Source: Pseudomonas sp. IPO3778 (GTDB taxonomy: Bacteria > Pseudomonadota > Gammaproteobacteria > Pseudomonadales > Pseudomonadaceae). From it: 35,508 bases of DNA. A program made the position numbers and the translations under genes. Positions 15,799 to 23,768 of this stretch are shown in pieces. The notes below the pieces were generated by a model. The model saw only the letters and a program-made list of their open reading frames with translations, was not told the DNA's origin and ran no database searches. The stretch is from assembly GCF_013386825.1 (NCBI RefSeq), contig NZ_JACARC010000089.1:476-35983 (forward strand), in the 5' to 3' direction. Position 1 is the stretch's first letter, and each line of letters opens with the position of its first letter.

Positions 15799-16092
15799 AT
15801 GACGACGAATAACCCGCCCCACCGCTTCACCCCCATGTCCCAAACCGCCACCGAATCCCCCGTCCTACTCATCGACAGCGAAGCACCGCTCTGCGACCTG
15901 CACGCCTGCATCAGTGAACGCCTCAACGCAGCCCTCAAATACCTGCACCTGATGGCCTGTTCCAACGTGTCTGATTACGGCGAGCAAGACATCAATACCG
16001 TTGCCGAAACCGCGCGAATCCTGGTCCAGGATGTGGCAGATGTGTTTGGAGTGATTGAGCGGCGTGGGATGCATACGCCTGTGGCTGGCTGA
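15799..16092 (+). CDS. Short hypothetical protein, DUF3077/DUF6124-like
   Basis: A 97-residue acidic protein. A disordered N-terminus (MTTNNPPHRFTPMSQTATESP) is followed by two helical segments: DLHACISERLNAALKYLHLMACSN and INTVAETARILVQDVADVFGVIER. Many pseudomonads carry short proteins with this plan annotated as DUF3077 or DUF6124; the match is from memory of the family shape and is tentative. ATG at 15799 is used; no good ribosome site precedes it, and an internal ATG at 15835 is possible. Its leader is the structured element at 15599-15791. A strong terminator follows. Function unknown. Confidence 0.65.
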   Translation: MTTNNPPHRFTPMSQTATESPVLLIDSEAPLCDLHACISERLNAALKYLHLMACSNVSDYGEQDINTVAETARILVQDVADVFGVIERRGMHTPVAG

Positions 16093-16108
16093 TTTATTTC
16101 CACCGCTA

Positions 16109-16134
16109 AGAAAACCCGCAGGTGCGGGTTTTCT
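16109..16134 (+). terminator. Intrinsic terminator after the DUF gene
   Basis: AGAAAACCCGCA, then GG, then TGCGGGTTTTCT: a near-perfect dyad with an A-run before and a T-run at the end of the 3' arm. It lies 17 bases after the stop and could work in both directions. Confidence 0.85.
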
Positions 16135-16397
16135 AGTTAATAGGCTTGGCGAATATGGGTAGTGTCAGGGCCGCCGCCATCGCGGCCTCGCTAAAGCTCG
16201 ACGGCTCCCACAGGGGATGTGGGGGGGAGCCGATCACAAGGGTCGCCAGTAAGAAATTCGAACAGCAAAGGCCCCCCCCCTCTTTCACTTAAAACAGTTT
16301 GATGGCAATCTGCCGCGTTTGCGACAAGCCCGCTCAATAGCAGGCGCATGTCGCCAATACTTTTTTTGCATTGATCACACCGGAAAGGATACCTCTT
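16135..16397. other. Gene-free stretch with a solitary REP and a C9 tract
   Basis: No credible reading frame was found. The stretch holds one solitary REP (16178-16212), a G7 run near 16221 and a nine-base C tract at 16272-16280. It ends in the AT-richer leader of the small secreted protein. The homopolymers are prone to slippage or sequencing error. Confidence 0.6.
16178..16212 (+). repeat. Solitary REP (GCCTCGCT type)
   Basis: CATCGCGGCCTCGCTAAAGC followed by TCGACGGCTCCCACA. It is nearly identical to the copy at 16861-16895 (one substitution over 35 bases) and in the same orientation. No partner REP in inverted orientation is nearby, so this is a singlet, unlike the REPINs elsewhere in the window. 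Confidence 0.8.
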
Positions 16398-16763
16398 ATG
16401 AAAAAGCTTCTTTTGGCACTTTTTTTCTTCAATGCCAGCGTTTGCTCAGCCGCGACAGCGGTGCTCAACCCAATGGATTTTGATGGGTCCGACGCTCAGA
16501 AAAAGCAGGTTCTTGACTTCGTGACCGCGACGGTAAAAAAGGACTATTGCGAGAAGATCGACATGTGCCAGGAAAGCACACTGCGCATGATGGAAAAGCA
16601 AAACCTGGACGCGTTTAAGCAAGCAACCAAAGCGACAGACCGCAAGATCATGGACGCGGTCATTCGTGACTACTGTGGAAAGATCGACATGTGTAACTAC
16701 GGCACGATCTGGATGATGTACAAGCAAAACTTTGAAGCAAGCAATAAAAAACTTGCTTGGTGA
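16398..16763 (+). CDS. Small secreted protein with a duplicated CX5C module
   Basis: A 121-residue protein not recognised as a named family. A signal peptide (MKKLLLALFFFNASVCSA, cleavage near residue 18) precedes a mature part built from two copies of one module: DYCEKIDMCQESTLRMMEKQ (49-68) and DYCGKIDMCNYGTIWMMYKQ (91-110), 42 residues apart, each with cysteines in a CX5C spacing and a following MM-x-KQN helix. The cysteines could form disulfides or bind a metal in the periplasm. ATG at 16398 has AAGGA 8 bases upstream. Base composition is more AT-rich than in neighbouring genes. The gene stands alone, bracketed by solitary REPs. Confidence 0.8.
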   Translation: MKKLLLALFFFNASVCSAATAVLNPMDFDGSDAQKKQVLDFVTATVKKDYCEKIDMCQESTLRMMEKQNLDAFKQATKATDRKIMDAVIRDYCGKIDMCNYGTIWMMYKQNFEASNKKLAW

Positions 16764-16783
16764 AGGCGCCAAGCGTGAGCTGA

Positions 16784-16815
16784 CGCAGCCTCGCTGAAGC
16801 TCGGCAGTTGCTACA
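16784..16815 (+). repeat. Solitary REP (diverged)
   Basis: CGCAGCCTCGCTGAAGCTCG followed by GCAGTTGCTACA, a diverged copy of the GCCTCGCT-type REP, 20 bases after the stop of the small secreted protein. Confidence 0.7.
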
Positions 16816-16860
16816 GAGGAGCGGGCGGAAGGCGGATAGTGAGGGTGACCGGGCGGGCGC

Positions 16861-16895
16861 CATCGCGGCCTCGCTAGAGCTCGACGGCTCCCACA
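16861..16895 (+). repeat. Solitary REP (GCCTCGCT type)
   Basis: CATCGCGGCCTCGCTAGAGC followed by TCGACGGCTCCCACA. It differs from the copy at 16178 by one base, and identity continues through CAGGGGAT, so the repeated unit is about 43 bases. Confidence 0.8.
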
Positions 16896-16952
16896 GGGGA
16901 TCGGGGGGCTTGTGGGTTTTGCGTCCGGTTACACCCGGTGTGTGACGTATCG

Positions 16953-16975
16953 GAGAGAGCCCTGAAGGCTCTCTC
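16953..16975. terminator. Stem-loop at the 3' end of the NTF2-like gene
   Basis: GAGAGAGCC, loop CTGAA, GGCTCTCTC makes a perfect 9-bp hairpin 8 bases beyond the stop of the minus-strand gene. No T-run follows on that strand, so it is weak as an intrinsic terminator but well placed. Confidence 0.5.
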
Positions 16976-16983
16976 TCAATCCC

Positions 16984-17376
16984 TCAGGCGGGAATGACGC
17001 CGTCCGCGTACATGTCCGCCGCGATTCGCCAGCCTTGGGTTTCCAGCTTCCAGACGAAAAGGCTCTTCATGTTGAACGCCTTGCCCTCTTTCGGCTGTAC
17101 GTCCCAGGTGACCCAGGTGTAGGCCACACTGGGGGCCAGCGCTCGTACACGGTCGATGCGGATACTCGCCGAGCGGGTGTCGCCCACCAATGACGCTACC
17201 AGGTCGCCCAGCGCCGTGCCGCCCGAATACAACTCCGGGGTGCCCGCGCCGGTGATTTCAGTTTCAGGGGTGTAGAGTTGTTGCACGATCGCGCAAGCAT
17301 CCTGCTCTTTCCAAAGCGTCTCAAGCACACTCAGACGTTCTCTGAGGGCAACGCTCAATTCATCCACTGGCTGCAT
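16984..17376 (-). CDS. NTF2-like (SnoaL/DUF4440-type) protein
   Basis: A 130-residue single-domain alpha+beta protein. The N-terminal helix (LSVALRERLSVLETLWKEQDACAIVQQLYTPETEI) and the sheet-forming end (KSLFVWKLETQGWRIAADMY) fit the NTF2-like cone fold, whose members act as isomerases, hydrolases or ligand binders. No catalytic residues can be assigned. It begins 40 bases after the flavin oxidase stop with an AGAAGAGG-type ribosome site, so it is probably co-transcribed and may act on the oxidase product. Confidence 0.78.
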   Translation of the reverse strand: MQPVDELSVALRERLSVLETLWKEQDACAIVQQLYTPETEITGAGTPELYSGGTALGDLVASLVGDTRSASIRIDRVRALAPSVAYTWVTWDVQPKEGKAFNMKSLFVWKLETQGWRIAADMYADGVIPA

Positions 17377-17416
17377 GGTGACACTACCTCTTCTTGGGAA
17401 AATGAATGCGCGGTGA

Positions 17417-18718
17417 TCAACGCCGGCCGTTGAAGTAGCCGCCCAGTTGGTGGGTGACTTTGCCGAACGTGCAAATCAGCGACCGAAAGTGTTCCTTGCC
17501 ATAAATCCGGGTACGGGGAATGGAGCTCATGACGGCGTAATGTTTTGAGCCGCCCATGATGCCTTCCGCCAGCACCCGGCTGACCACATGGCTGGGAGTG
17601 ACACCAAAGCCCGAATAGCCTTGGACGTAGAACGCGTTAGGGCGGCCAGGCAAGGTCCCAATCTGCGGAAACAGGTTGGCTGAGCACTCCATTGGCCCAC
17701 CCCAGGCGAGGTCGATTTTTACGTCTTTCAAGTAGGGAAAAACGTTCAACATCAACTTGCGGTTCCACGCCTTCAAATCGTTGGGGATGTAGTCGAGGCA
17801 GTAAGTGGCGGCACCGAACAGCAGGCGGTTTTCGTTGGTGACCCTGAAGTAGTCGATCACCGGGCGAATATCACTGAAGGCGCCCCGGATCGGGCTGATC
17901 TGTTCAATAAGCGCGTCTGAAAGCGGTTCCGTCACCAGTTGAAAGGCATAGGTGCTGATCATGGTCTTGTGCAGTTCCGGCTCGAGACGATCAAGGAACG
18001 CGCCGCATGACCAAAGAATCTTTTTCGCCCGCACCGAGCCCTTGGCTGTGCGCACGTGGATGGTGTCGCCGTACGTCACTTCCAGGACCGGCGTGTTTTC
18101 AAACACCCGGCCGCCATGACTGACCAGGGCCTTGGCTTCCCCCAGCAGCAGGTTCAAGGAGTGGATATGGCCGTTACCCATGTGCATCAAGGCGCAGCTG
18201 TAGGCGTCGGAACCTATGATCTTCTTGACCTCGGCACCTTCCAGATAAGCGATTTCGCAATCCGGACTGAGTTCCTTGTATTCCTTTTCCCACGCCTGCA
18301 GCAGCTTGCCCTGGCGCTTGTTGAAGCCCAGGTAGCCGTAGCCCTGGCGAAAGTCCGCGTCGATCGCGTATTTATCGATACGGCTCTTGATAATGGCGGC
18401 GCCTTGGTCGCTGATCTCGAAGATCGCACGCAGGCCCTCTTCGCCGACATCCTTGCGGATTTTTTCCAGGTCATGACCGATACCGGCCATCACGTGTCCA
18501 CCGTTACGCCCCGACCCGCCGAACCCCAGGTAGCGCGCTTCAAGCACCACGACGTTGGTGACGCCGCGCTCTGCCAGTTCAAGGGCGGTGTTGACACCGG
18601 AAAACCCGCCACCGATGACAACCACATCCGCCTCAATATCGTGTTCAAGGTCGGGGAATTTCAGGTCGTACTTGCGCGTGGCCGTATAGTAAGTGGTGGG
18701 CGTTTCTACAGAGAGCAT
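17417..18718 (-). CDS. FAD-dependent amine oxidase-like protein (DAO/PuuB type)
   Basis: A 433-residue flavoprotein of the D-amino-acid-oxidase fold, closest by eye to gamma-glutamylputrescine oxidase (PuuB). Features: the N-terminal family lead-in YYTATRKYDLKFPDLEHDIEADV, the FAD Rossmann motif VIGGGFSGVNTALELAERG with the distal Glu (VVVLEARYLGFGGSGRNGG), and a C-terminal YVQGYSGFGVTPSHVVSRVLAEGI that closes the FAD site. Such enzymes oxidise secondary or primary amines to an aldehyde or keto acid, NH3 and H2O2. The start is supported by GAGGAAG. It faces an AraC/FeaR-like regulator across a 517-base gap and is followed by the NTF2-like gene. Confidence 0.88.
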   Translation of the reverse strand: MLSVETPTTYYTATRKYDLKFPDLEHDIEADVVVIGGGFSGVNTALELAERGVTNVVVLEARYLGFGGSGRNGGHVMAGIGHDLEKIRKDVGEEGLRAIFEISDQGAAIIKSRIDKYAIDADFRQGYGYLGFNKRQGKLLQAWEKEYKELSPDCEIAYLEGAEVKKIIGSDAYSCALMHMGNGHIHSLNLLLGEAKALVSHGGRVFENTPVLEVTYGDTIHVRTAKGSVRAKKILWSCGAFLDRLEPELHKTMISTYAFQLVTEPLSDALIEQISPIRGAFSDIRPVIDYFRVTNENRLLFGAATYCLDYIPNDLKAWNRKLMLNVFPYLKDVKIDLAWGGPMECSANLFPQIGTLPGRPNAFYVQGYSGFGVTPSHVVSRVLAEGIMGGSKHYAVMSSIPRTRIYGKEHFRSLICTFGKVTHQLGGYFNGRR

Positions 18719-19235
18719 GACACTTCCTCACAACAGTGCGTTCATCAAATCATCGAGCGCCGGAACTGAATGAACGCTGCGGTTCACCTCGCGCCGATTC
18801 AGCATCAGAGCCTCATTAAAACGCCGGCTTGGTCAGCGCACCATGCGCCACAGAGTCAACGAGTTGACCGAGACTGCCAGGATGGTTCAACCCACACGGG
18901 GTGCTGGCAACGGGTGCAATACGCGCATCTAGTTAACATGTTACTAAACGGAGCATTGACCGCGCACACGATGGGAATTTTCGCCCGTTTTCCTGGCACT
19001 CGGTTTTCGGGCAGCGCTCGACAAAAATTCAGAAACAGGCCCAAGCCCTTGAAACGCCTCCACTCTCTACAGGAGTTTGAAAACGCGGATGCGGCCCGAA
19101 ATTTGCTACCTCACTCTGAGGTTAGTCGCAATTCGAACCCCGTGGGCCGTGGCGTCAAACCGGGGGAAGGCTGACGTCATTCCACTACCGCATTTGTTTC
19201 TTCCGAGCACCACCGGGCTCGGAAAGAGGGCCGCG
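18719..19235. promoter_or_regulatory. Long divergent intergenic region, oxidase and AraC gene
   Basis: This 517-base region has no convincing gene; open frames across it lack ribosome sites. It must hold the promoters of both the flavin oxidase and the AraC regulator. Visible elements are the palindrome at 18931-18943 and a short dyad ACCTCA-CTC-TGAGGT near 19100. Confidence 0.55.
18931..18943. promoter_or_regulatory. Shared palindromic site, copy 1
   Basis: AGTTAACATGTTA contains the perfect 10-base palindrome TAACATGTTA. An identical 13-base copy lies at 22065-22077 before the second AraC gene. Placement in two promoter regions of related regulators suggests a common operator; binding is inferred. 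Confidence 0.45.
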
Positions 19236-20186
19236 ATGAACACTGTTATGCACACTGGCCCGCAGGGCTTTGAAGAGTGGAACCATCACCTGTTCACCAG
19301 CTGCGGCACCTTCCATGCCGAACCGCCCGTCGAACACGGCGCGGTCACGTTCGCCGGGAGCATCCTGCCCTCCCCTGACGTGAATTCCATCTGCTCCGGC
19401 GCCAGAATCGTCAGCAACTGCCGCCACGTGCACCGGCAACACAGTGATATTCGCCGCGACGATCGGGACTTCTACTACCTCGTCATGCAAATGAAGGGCT
19501 CTGGGGTGATGTGCCAGGAGGATGGGCAGACGGTTCTGAAGCCCAATGACCTGGTACTCCTTGACGTCAACAAGCCGTGCGATTTCTATTTCACCGGGCT
19601 CTCGGATCAGCTGTCACTCACCATTCCTCGACGCCACATCGAGTCGCGCTTTCGTCACCGCGAGATCCTGCTTAACCACCGTATCGGCGCAGACTCAAGG
19701 TTGGGAACGTTGATCGGCATGCTTGCGCAACAACTGTTTGACCTCGAAGCCGCCGACGCCGATGAGTCCGAGGCGATGTTAGATGCCCTGCTGGCCCTGA
19801 TGCGGCCCAGCGTGAGTGAAAGCCCGACACTGACCTGCGCGTATCAACAACAGACTCAGGTGTTCATGCTGCAAAAAGCCAAAGTGTGCATTGAGGCGCA
19901 GTTGATGAATAACGCCCTTTCGCCTGCCATGGTTGCCGACCGGGTTGGCACATCGGTGCGCAACCTTCACCGTTTGTTCGCCAACGGCGACACCACCATT
20001 GGCCGCTACATCCTGGAGCGAAGGCTGGAACAGTGTGCCGAGAACCTAAAGCGCGATGGCGCCTACGAAAAGGTCTCCAGCGTGGCGTACAACTGGGGCT
20101 TCAATGACGTGAGCCATTTCTCCCGGTCCTTCAAGGCCCGCTTCGGGGTATCGCCCAGGGAGTTTCGCCAGCAAAAGCCCGGCTGA
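19236..20186 (+). CDS. AraC-family regulator, FeaR-like
   Basis: A 316-residue regulator. The N-terminal half has the AraC-binding-like cupin domain of FeaR-type proteins (DFYYLVMQMKGSGVMCQEDGQTVLKPNDLVLLDVNKPCDFYF). The C-terminal ~100 residues carry two HTHs (SPAMVADRVGTSVRNLHRLFANG and KVSSVAYNWGFNDVSHFSRSFKARFGVSPREFRQQ). FeaR activates amine oxidase genes in response to aromatic amines, which fits the divergent flavin amine oxidase. ATG at 19236 with GAGGG 5 bases upstream was chosen; a longer frame to 19077 lacks support. It is convergent with the SDR gene, 29 bases apart. Confidence 0.88.
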   Translation: MNTVMHTGPQGFEEWNHHLFTSCGTFHAEPPVEHGAVTFAGSILPSPDVNSICSGARIVSNCRHVHRQHSDIRRDDRDFYYLVMQMKGSGVMCQEDGQTVLKPNDLVLLDVNKPCDFYFTGLSDQLSLTIPRRHIESRFRHREILLNHRIGADSRLGTLIGMLAQQLFDLEAADADESEAMLDALLALMRPSVSESPTLTCAYQQQTQVFMLQKAKVCIEAQLMNNALSPAMVADRVGTSVRNLHRLFANGDTTIGRYILERRLEQCAENLKRDGAYEKVSSVAYNWGFNDVSHFSRSFKARFGVSPREFRQQKPG

Positions 20187-20215
20187 GTCTCAGTGCAGGA
20201 AGCACTGATGGGTCA

Positions 20216-20938
20216 TCACCACGGCACGGTTTTACCTTCTCGATCGATATACCGCAGGCCCGGTTTCCCTTGCTGCGCGAGCAACGTACTGACGATGTGC
20301 GGCACGGCTTCCTCCAGGCTGAACGGCGCGCCAGGCCCGCCAAGCGCGGTTTGTATCCAGCCGGGCGCCATCAACACCAAGGAGCGGGGATCGCCCGCGT
20401 GGCGTGCTGCATAGCTGCGCATATACATATTCAGTGCCGCCTTGCTCCCGCGATAAACCTCGTGGCCGCCCTTCTCGTTGTTACTCACGCTGCCTTGTCC
20501 CGACGACATGATGCCGATCAGCCCGCTTGCCGGCACAAGGGATTGCAGGCCTTCAATCACGCGCATTGGACTCAGCGCATTGGTGATCATCACGCGCACA
20601 AAATCGTCGGTGGCCACTTCCGCAATCGTGTCGTCCTGGTTCTGATTGGCGATACCCGCATTGACGAAAAGCATCTCGAACCTTCTACCGGCAAGGCGCC
20701 CGCTGAGTGCTTCGATTTCATCGGGCTGTGTGATGTCGAGCGACTCGATTTGGACGCGGTCTTTGTGTTTGGCGGCCAGGTCATGCAGTGGGGTGTTGGC
20801 AGTGCCCCGCACCGTCCCCACAACGTGCCATCCCCTCGTCAAGAACTCCGCAGCCAAGGCATAGCCGATGCCGCGGGAGGCACCGATGATGAGAAGCGTC
20901 CGGGGCGGTGTGGCCAATGCAGGCTGGGACATGTTCAT
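20216..20938 (-). CDS. Short-chain dehydrogenase/reductase
   Basis: A 240-residue classical SDR. The cofactor loop reads IIGASRGIGYALA (about 18-30), followed by DI (about residue 68), NAG (about 90-94), a catalytic Ser in the MSSGQGSVS segment and YRGSK (the Y-x-x-x-K pair near residue 150). It reduces or oxidises a carbonyl/alcohol with NAD(P). The start has AAGGAAAC immediately upstream. It lies 131 bases downstream of the minus-strand AraC regulator and may be co-expressed with it. It might process the aldehyde made by the amine oxidase; that is inference. Confidence 0.88.
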   Translation of the reverse strand: MNMSQPALATPPRTLLIIGASRGIGYALAAEFLTRGWHVVGTVRGTANTPLHDLAAKHKDRVQIESLDITQPDEIEALSGRLAGRRFEMLFVNAGIANQNQDDTIAEVATDDFVRVMITNALSPMRVIEGLQSLVPASGLIGIMSSGQGSVSNNEKGGHEVYRGSKAALNMYMRSYAARHAGDPRSLVLMAPGWIQTALGGPGAPFSLEEAVPHIVSTLLAQQGKPGLRYIDREGKTVPW

Positions 20939-21069
20939 GTTTCCTTGATTCGCGGCGATGACCCTGACTATAGGCAGCCGATAACCAAAGCGGTAGACGC
21001 ACGGAAATCACACTACTGTTGCGTCAAACGCCTTACCCGGCAGGCCTGTCGCAGCGCCCGGTTCGACGC

Positions 21070-22011
21070 TCAGGAACACAGCACCGCCTCGCCGCGGAAA
21101 TCCCGGGGGGATCGCTGGTACTGTTTCTTGAAGATTTTGCTGAAGTGCGCCGAGTCCGAAAAACCCCAACGGTAGGCAATTTCCGTAATGTTTTCATGGC
21201 GCAGGCACGGGTTGCCCAGGTCGTTGGCGCAGCGTTGCAGGCGCGTGCGCTGAATAAAGCGACACACGCTGTCGCCGCTGTTTTCAAACGAGCGGTACAA
21301 GTGCCTGATGGAGATTCCCAGCTGACTCGCCATCCATTCCGGGCTCAAGTCAGGCCGGTGCAGGTGGTCGCAGACCATGCGTTCAATCTGGCGACGCAGG
21401 TCGTTGATGTGCAGAATTTCTTCGAGCCCGTGGCTGCTCGGACGCTCCACCAGGGTCGGCTGTAACAGGGCGATCAAGGCGTCTTGCATCCCCAGCCCGT
21501 CCTCGTCGGTAAAGCAGGTTTCCTGATCGTGCATGATCTGGTTGACGAGTGCGCGCAACAGACGACCACTGGGGCAATGGGTTTGCAGTTTGCCCGACAG
21601 CGCGCCCTGACGATGCAGCGCCTGCACCCGATCCCGGGAGATTGAAATGGAGACCTGCTCAATCAGGCCCTGAGGCTCGACGCTGCACGCGCCAGCCTGG
21701 TCCATGATCGCCAACTCACCGGGTGCAAGCTCGATCGACTGCCCGTCCAGGTGCAACTGGCAGAAGCCCTTGCGCTGCACAATCAGAAAGCAATATCGAT
21801 CATCGGCGTTGTCGACGTTTTGCCGGAACTTGGCAATTCGCCCGGCATTTGTGCGCAGTTCCGCGAACCCGACGCCCCCCAGATCACGCTGAATCATCTC
21901 GCCGATAAACAGCGAGTGCTCACTGCGAAGGTAGGTCGTGAAGGAACCGCATGCACTGCGGATCGCTTTATCCCAGTGCCCTGTTTCAGGTCGCAGCCCA
22001 TCTTGGTTCAT
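21070..22011 (-). CDS. AraC-family regulator, FeaR-like (second copy)
   Basis: A 313-residue AraC regulator with the same plan as the gene at 19236. The N-terminal ligand domain contains RYCFLIVQRKGFCQLHLDGQSIELAPGELAIMDQAG, and the DNA-binding end contains SPEWMASQLGISIRHLYRSFENSG and ITEIAYRWGFSDSAHFSKIFKKQYQRSPRDFRGE. The two are clearly paralogous but well diverged. The palindrome AGTTAACATGTTA lies 54-66 bases before its start, a promoter-proximal position. Downstream on the same strand is the SDR gene; upstream is the APC permease, transcribed in the same direction and separated by a terminator. Confidence 0.88.
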   Translation of the reverse strand: MNQDGLRPETGHWDKAIRSACGSFTTYLRSEHSLFIGEMIQRDLGGVGFAELRTNAGRIAKFRQNVDNADDRYCFLIVQRKGFCQLHLDGQSIELAPGELAIMDQAGACSVEPQGLIEQVSISISRDRVQALHRQGALSGKLQTHCPSGRLLRALVNQIMHDQETCFTDEDGLGMQDALIALLQPTLVERPSSHGLEEILHINDLRRQIERMVCDHLHRPDLSPEWMASQLGISIRHLYRSFENSGDSVCRFIQRTRLQRCANDLGNPCLRHENITEIAYRWGFSDSAHFSKIFKKQYQRSPRDFRGEAVLCS

Positions 22012-22064
22012 GATTGGCTCTCTTACCGGCTACAACGCCAGTGTTTCTTAGATTTATGGCCAAT

Positions 22065-22077
22065 AGTTAACATGTTA
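22065..22077. promoter_or_regulatory. Shared palindromic site, copy 2
   Basis: AGTTAACATGTTA, identical to 18931-18943, 54 bases before the second FeaR-like gene in an AT-rich promoter region. Confidence 0.45.
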
Positions 22078-22142
22078 TTTAATTGAAATTCAACACTCGG
22101 CCATCCCTCTCTTTACGCTGCAAAAATCGTGACAACCTCCAT

Positions 22143-22174
22143 AAAAAAAGCCGCAACCCTTTCTGGGTTGCGGC
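22143..22174 (-). terminator. Intrinsic terminator of the APC permease
   Basis: On the minus strand GCCGCAACCC, loop AGAAA, GGGTTGCGGC is followed by a run of seven T. The 10-bp stem is perfect. It lies 32 bases after the permease stop. Confidence 0.93.
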
Positions 22175-22205
22175 CTCGCACGGGCTCAGTCGCTAGGGAA
22201 CTGGC

Positions 22206-23645
22206 TTAAACCTCATGAAGGATTCGCGACAGGTTGCGATACAGCTCCGGGCGCGCGAACTTGAACCACCAGGCCGTGAGCAATCCAATCACGCCCACCC
22301 CCAGCATGCCCAACGGGATGGCCTCGTTGAAGACGGAATCGCCCCCCGTCAGAAGCGGCATGTTCGTGACGATCACGGTCAGGCCACCGGCCAACGCGAT
22401 CGCGCTCGCCAGCGGTGCCAGCAAGCGCTGCCACAGGTTGGTGCCGTGATGCTCGCGACGGAAGAAACGAATCACCGCCAGCGAGGTGAGTAACTGTACA
22501 GCCACGATGCCGATGGTTGCCGGCGCGCTGCCGATGGGCAGCACCTGGGTCATCGGGTCCACATGGAGCGCACCGAACACCGCCAGCAACACCACGCTGA
22601 ACAGGGTCTGGCAGGTGCTTGCCACATGAGGTGTCTGATGAACCGCATGGGTGCGTGCAAACCGGTGCCACAGAATGCCTTCGCGTCCCATTGCATACAG
22701 GTAGCGTGACAACGAATTGTGAAAGCTCAGCAACACCGCGAACAGGCTGGTAATCAGCAGGATATTCATTGCATCCGCCAGCCCGGGCCCGACCAGTTTG
22801 GTCGCCAGCGCAAACCAGATGCCGCCGGCATCCTGGGTGACGCCTGCCACGATGTCATCCGGCCCTACCGCCACAACCAGAAGCCAGGAAGAGACGGCAA
22901 AGAACCCCATGATAATCAACAAGGCCAAATAGGTTGCTCGCGGCAACGTTCGGGCCGGATCGCGGGCTTCTTCGGCATAGATCGCCGTGGTTTCAAAGCC
23001 CATGAACGCCGCCCCCACAAACACCAGCGCCGCCCCAAACCCAGGTACAAACACATTGCTCGGCTTGAACGAGGCAACGCTGTAACCGGACGGGCCCCCT
23101 CCGTGGTAAACCACCGCCGCGTCGAAGACCACAATCACGGCCATCTCCGCCAACATCAACAGCCCCAGAAAGCGCCCGTTGAACGCCACGTTGCGTGTGC
23201 CGAAAAGCTGAACCACCACGGCAATCACGATCGACACCGCCCACCAGGGTACGGGCAGCCCCACGTGGGACAACGATTCCGCGCTGAAGAACCCGATCAG
23301 GCCATAACAGGCGACCTGCATCCCGGCGTACGCCACGATGGCCAGAAACGCTGAAGCGGTGCCCAGTGGCCGGCCCAGCCCGGTCGAGACGTAGGCATAA
23401 AACGCACCGGCATTGCGGATATGGCGCCCCATCGCGACAAAGCCGACGGCGAAGAGCAAGTAGGCCAGGCCCACCACCAGAAACGTGCCGGGTATGCCGA
23501 TGCCGTTACCCATCTGAATCGCCGTTGGAACGGCCCCCACCAGCCCCGTCAGCGGTCCGTTGGTAGCCAGTACAAAGAAAACGATGCTCCACATGCCGAT
23601 GGCATTTTTGCGTAATGCGCCAGCGTTGGCATTTGACGACTCCAT
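22206..23645 (-). CDS. APC-family amino acid/amine permease
   Basis: A 479-residue inner-membrane transporter with about twelve helices. The APC signature is at the N-terminus: NAIGMWSIVFFVLATNGPLTGLVGAVPTAIQMGNGIGIPGTFLVVGLAYLLFAVGF, where the first helix carries the unwound substrate-binding stretch, followed by GRHIRNAGAFYAYVSTGLGRPLG and GFETTAIYAEEARDPARTLPRA. Such carriers import amino acids or polyamines by H+ symport. The start at 23645 has GAGGGG 7 bases upstream; a Met at 23660 is less well placed. It is divergent from an outer-membrane channel gene, which suggests paired import across both membranes for the amine oxidase. Confidence 0.9.
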   Translation of the reverse strand: MESSNANAGALRKNAIGMWSIVFFVLATNGPLTGLVGAVPTAIQMGNGIGIPGTFLVVGLAYLLFAVGFVAMGRHIRNAGAFYAYVSTGLGRPLGTASAFLAIVAYAGMQVACYGLIGFFSAESLSHVGLPVPWWAVSIVIAVVVQLFGTRNVAFNGRFLGLLMLAEMAVIVVFDAAVVYHGGGPSGYSVASFKPSNVFVPGFGAALVFVGAAFMGFETTAIYAEEARDPARTLPRATYLALLIIMGFFAVSSWLLVVAVGPDDIVAGVTQDAGGIWFALATKLVGPGLADAMNILLITSLFAVLLSFHNSLSRYLYAMGREGILWHRFARTHAVHQTPHVASTCQTLFSVVLLAVFGALHVDPMTQVLPIGSAPATIGIVAVQLLTSLAVIRFFRREHHGTNLWQRLLAPLASAIALAGGLTVIVTNMPLLTGGDSVFNEAIPLGMLGVGVIGLLTAWWFKFARPELYRNLSRILHEV

Positions 23646-23768
23646 AACCGGACCCCTCATCAAAACAATGGAAGAAGTGCTGCCAGGTGACAGTGGCCCC
23701 CAGCCTTCCCTGCGTCTTGTCCATGCTGGTACGAGACTTGTGTTTTTCTGCCAGAACCCTACGCCAAC

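Noticed and set aside
18770..19174. A 134-codon frame between the flavin oxidase and the AraC gene
   Set aside because: There is no ribosome site, no domain and an irregular composition; it spans the palindrome and promoter region.
18931..22077. The 13-base repeat as the ends of an insertion element around the AraC/SDR genes
   Set aside because: Both copies are palindromic and sit in promoter regions, no transposase or longer terminal repeat is present, and the content is intact regulator and SDR genes.
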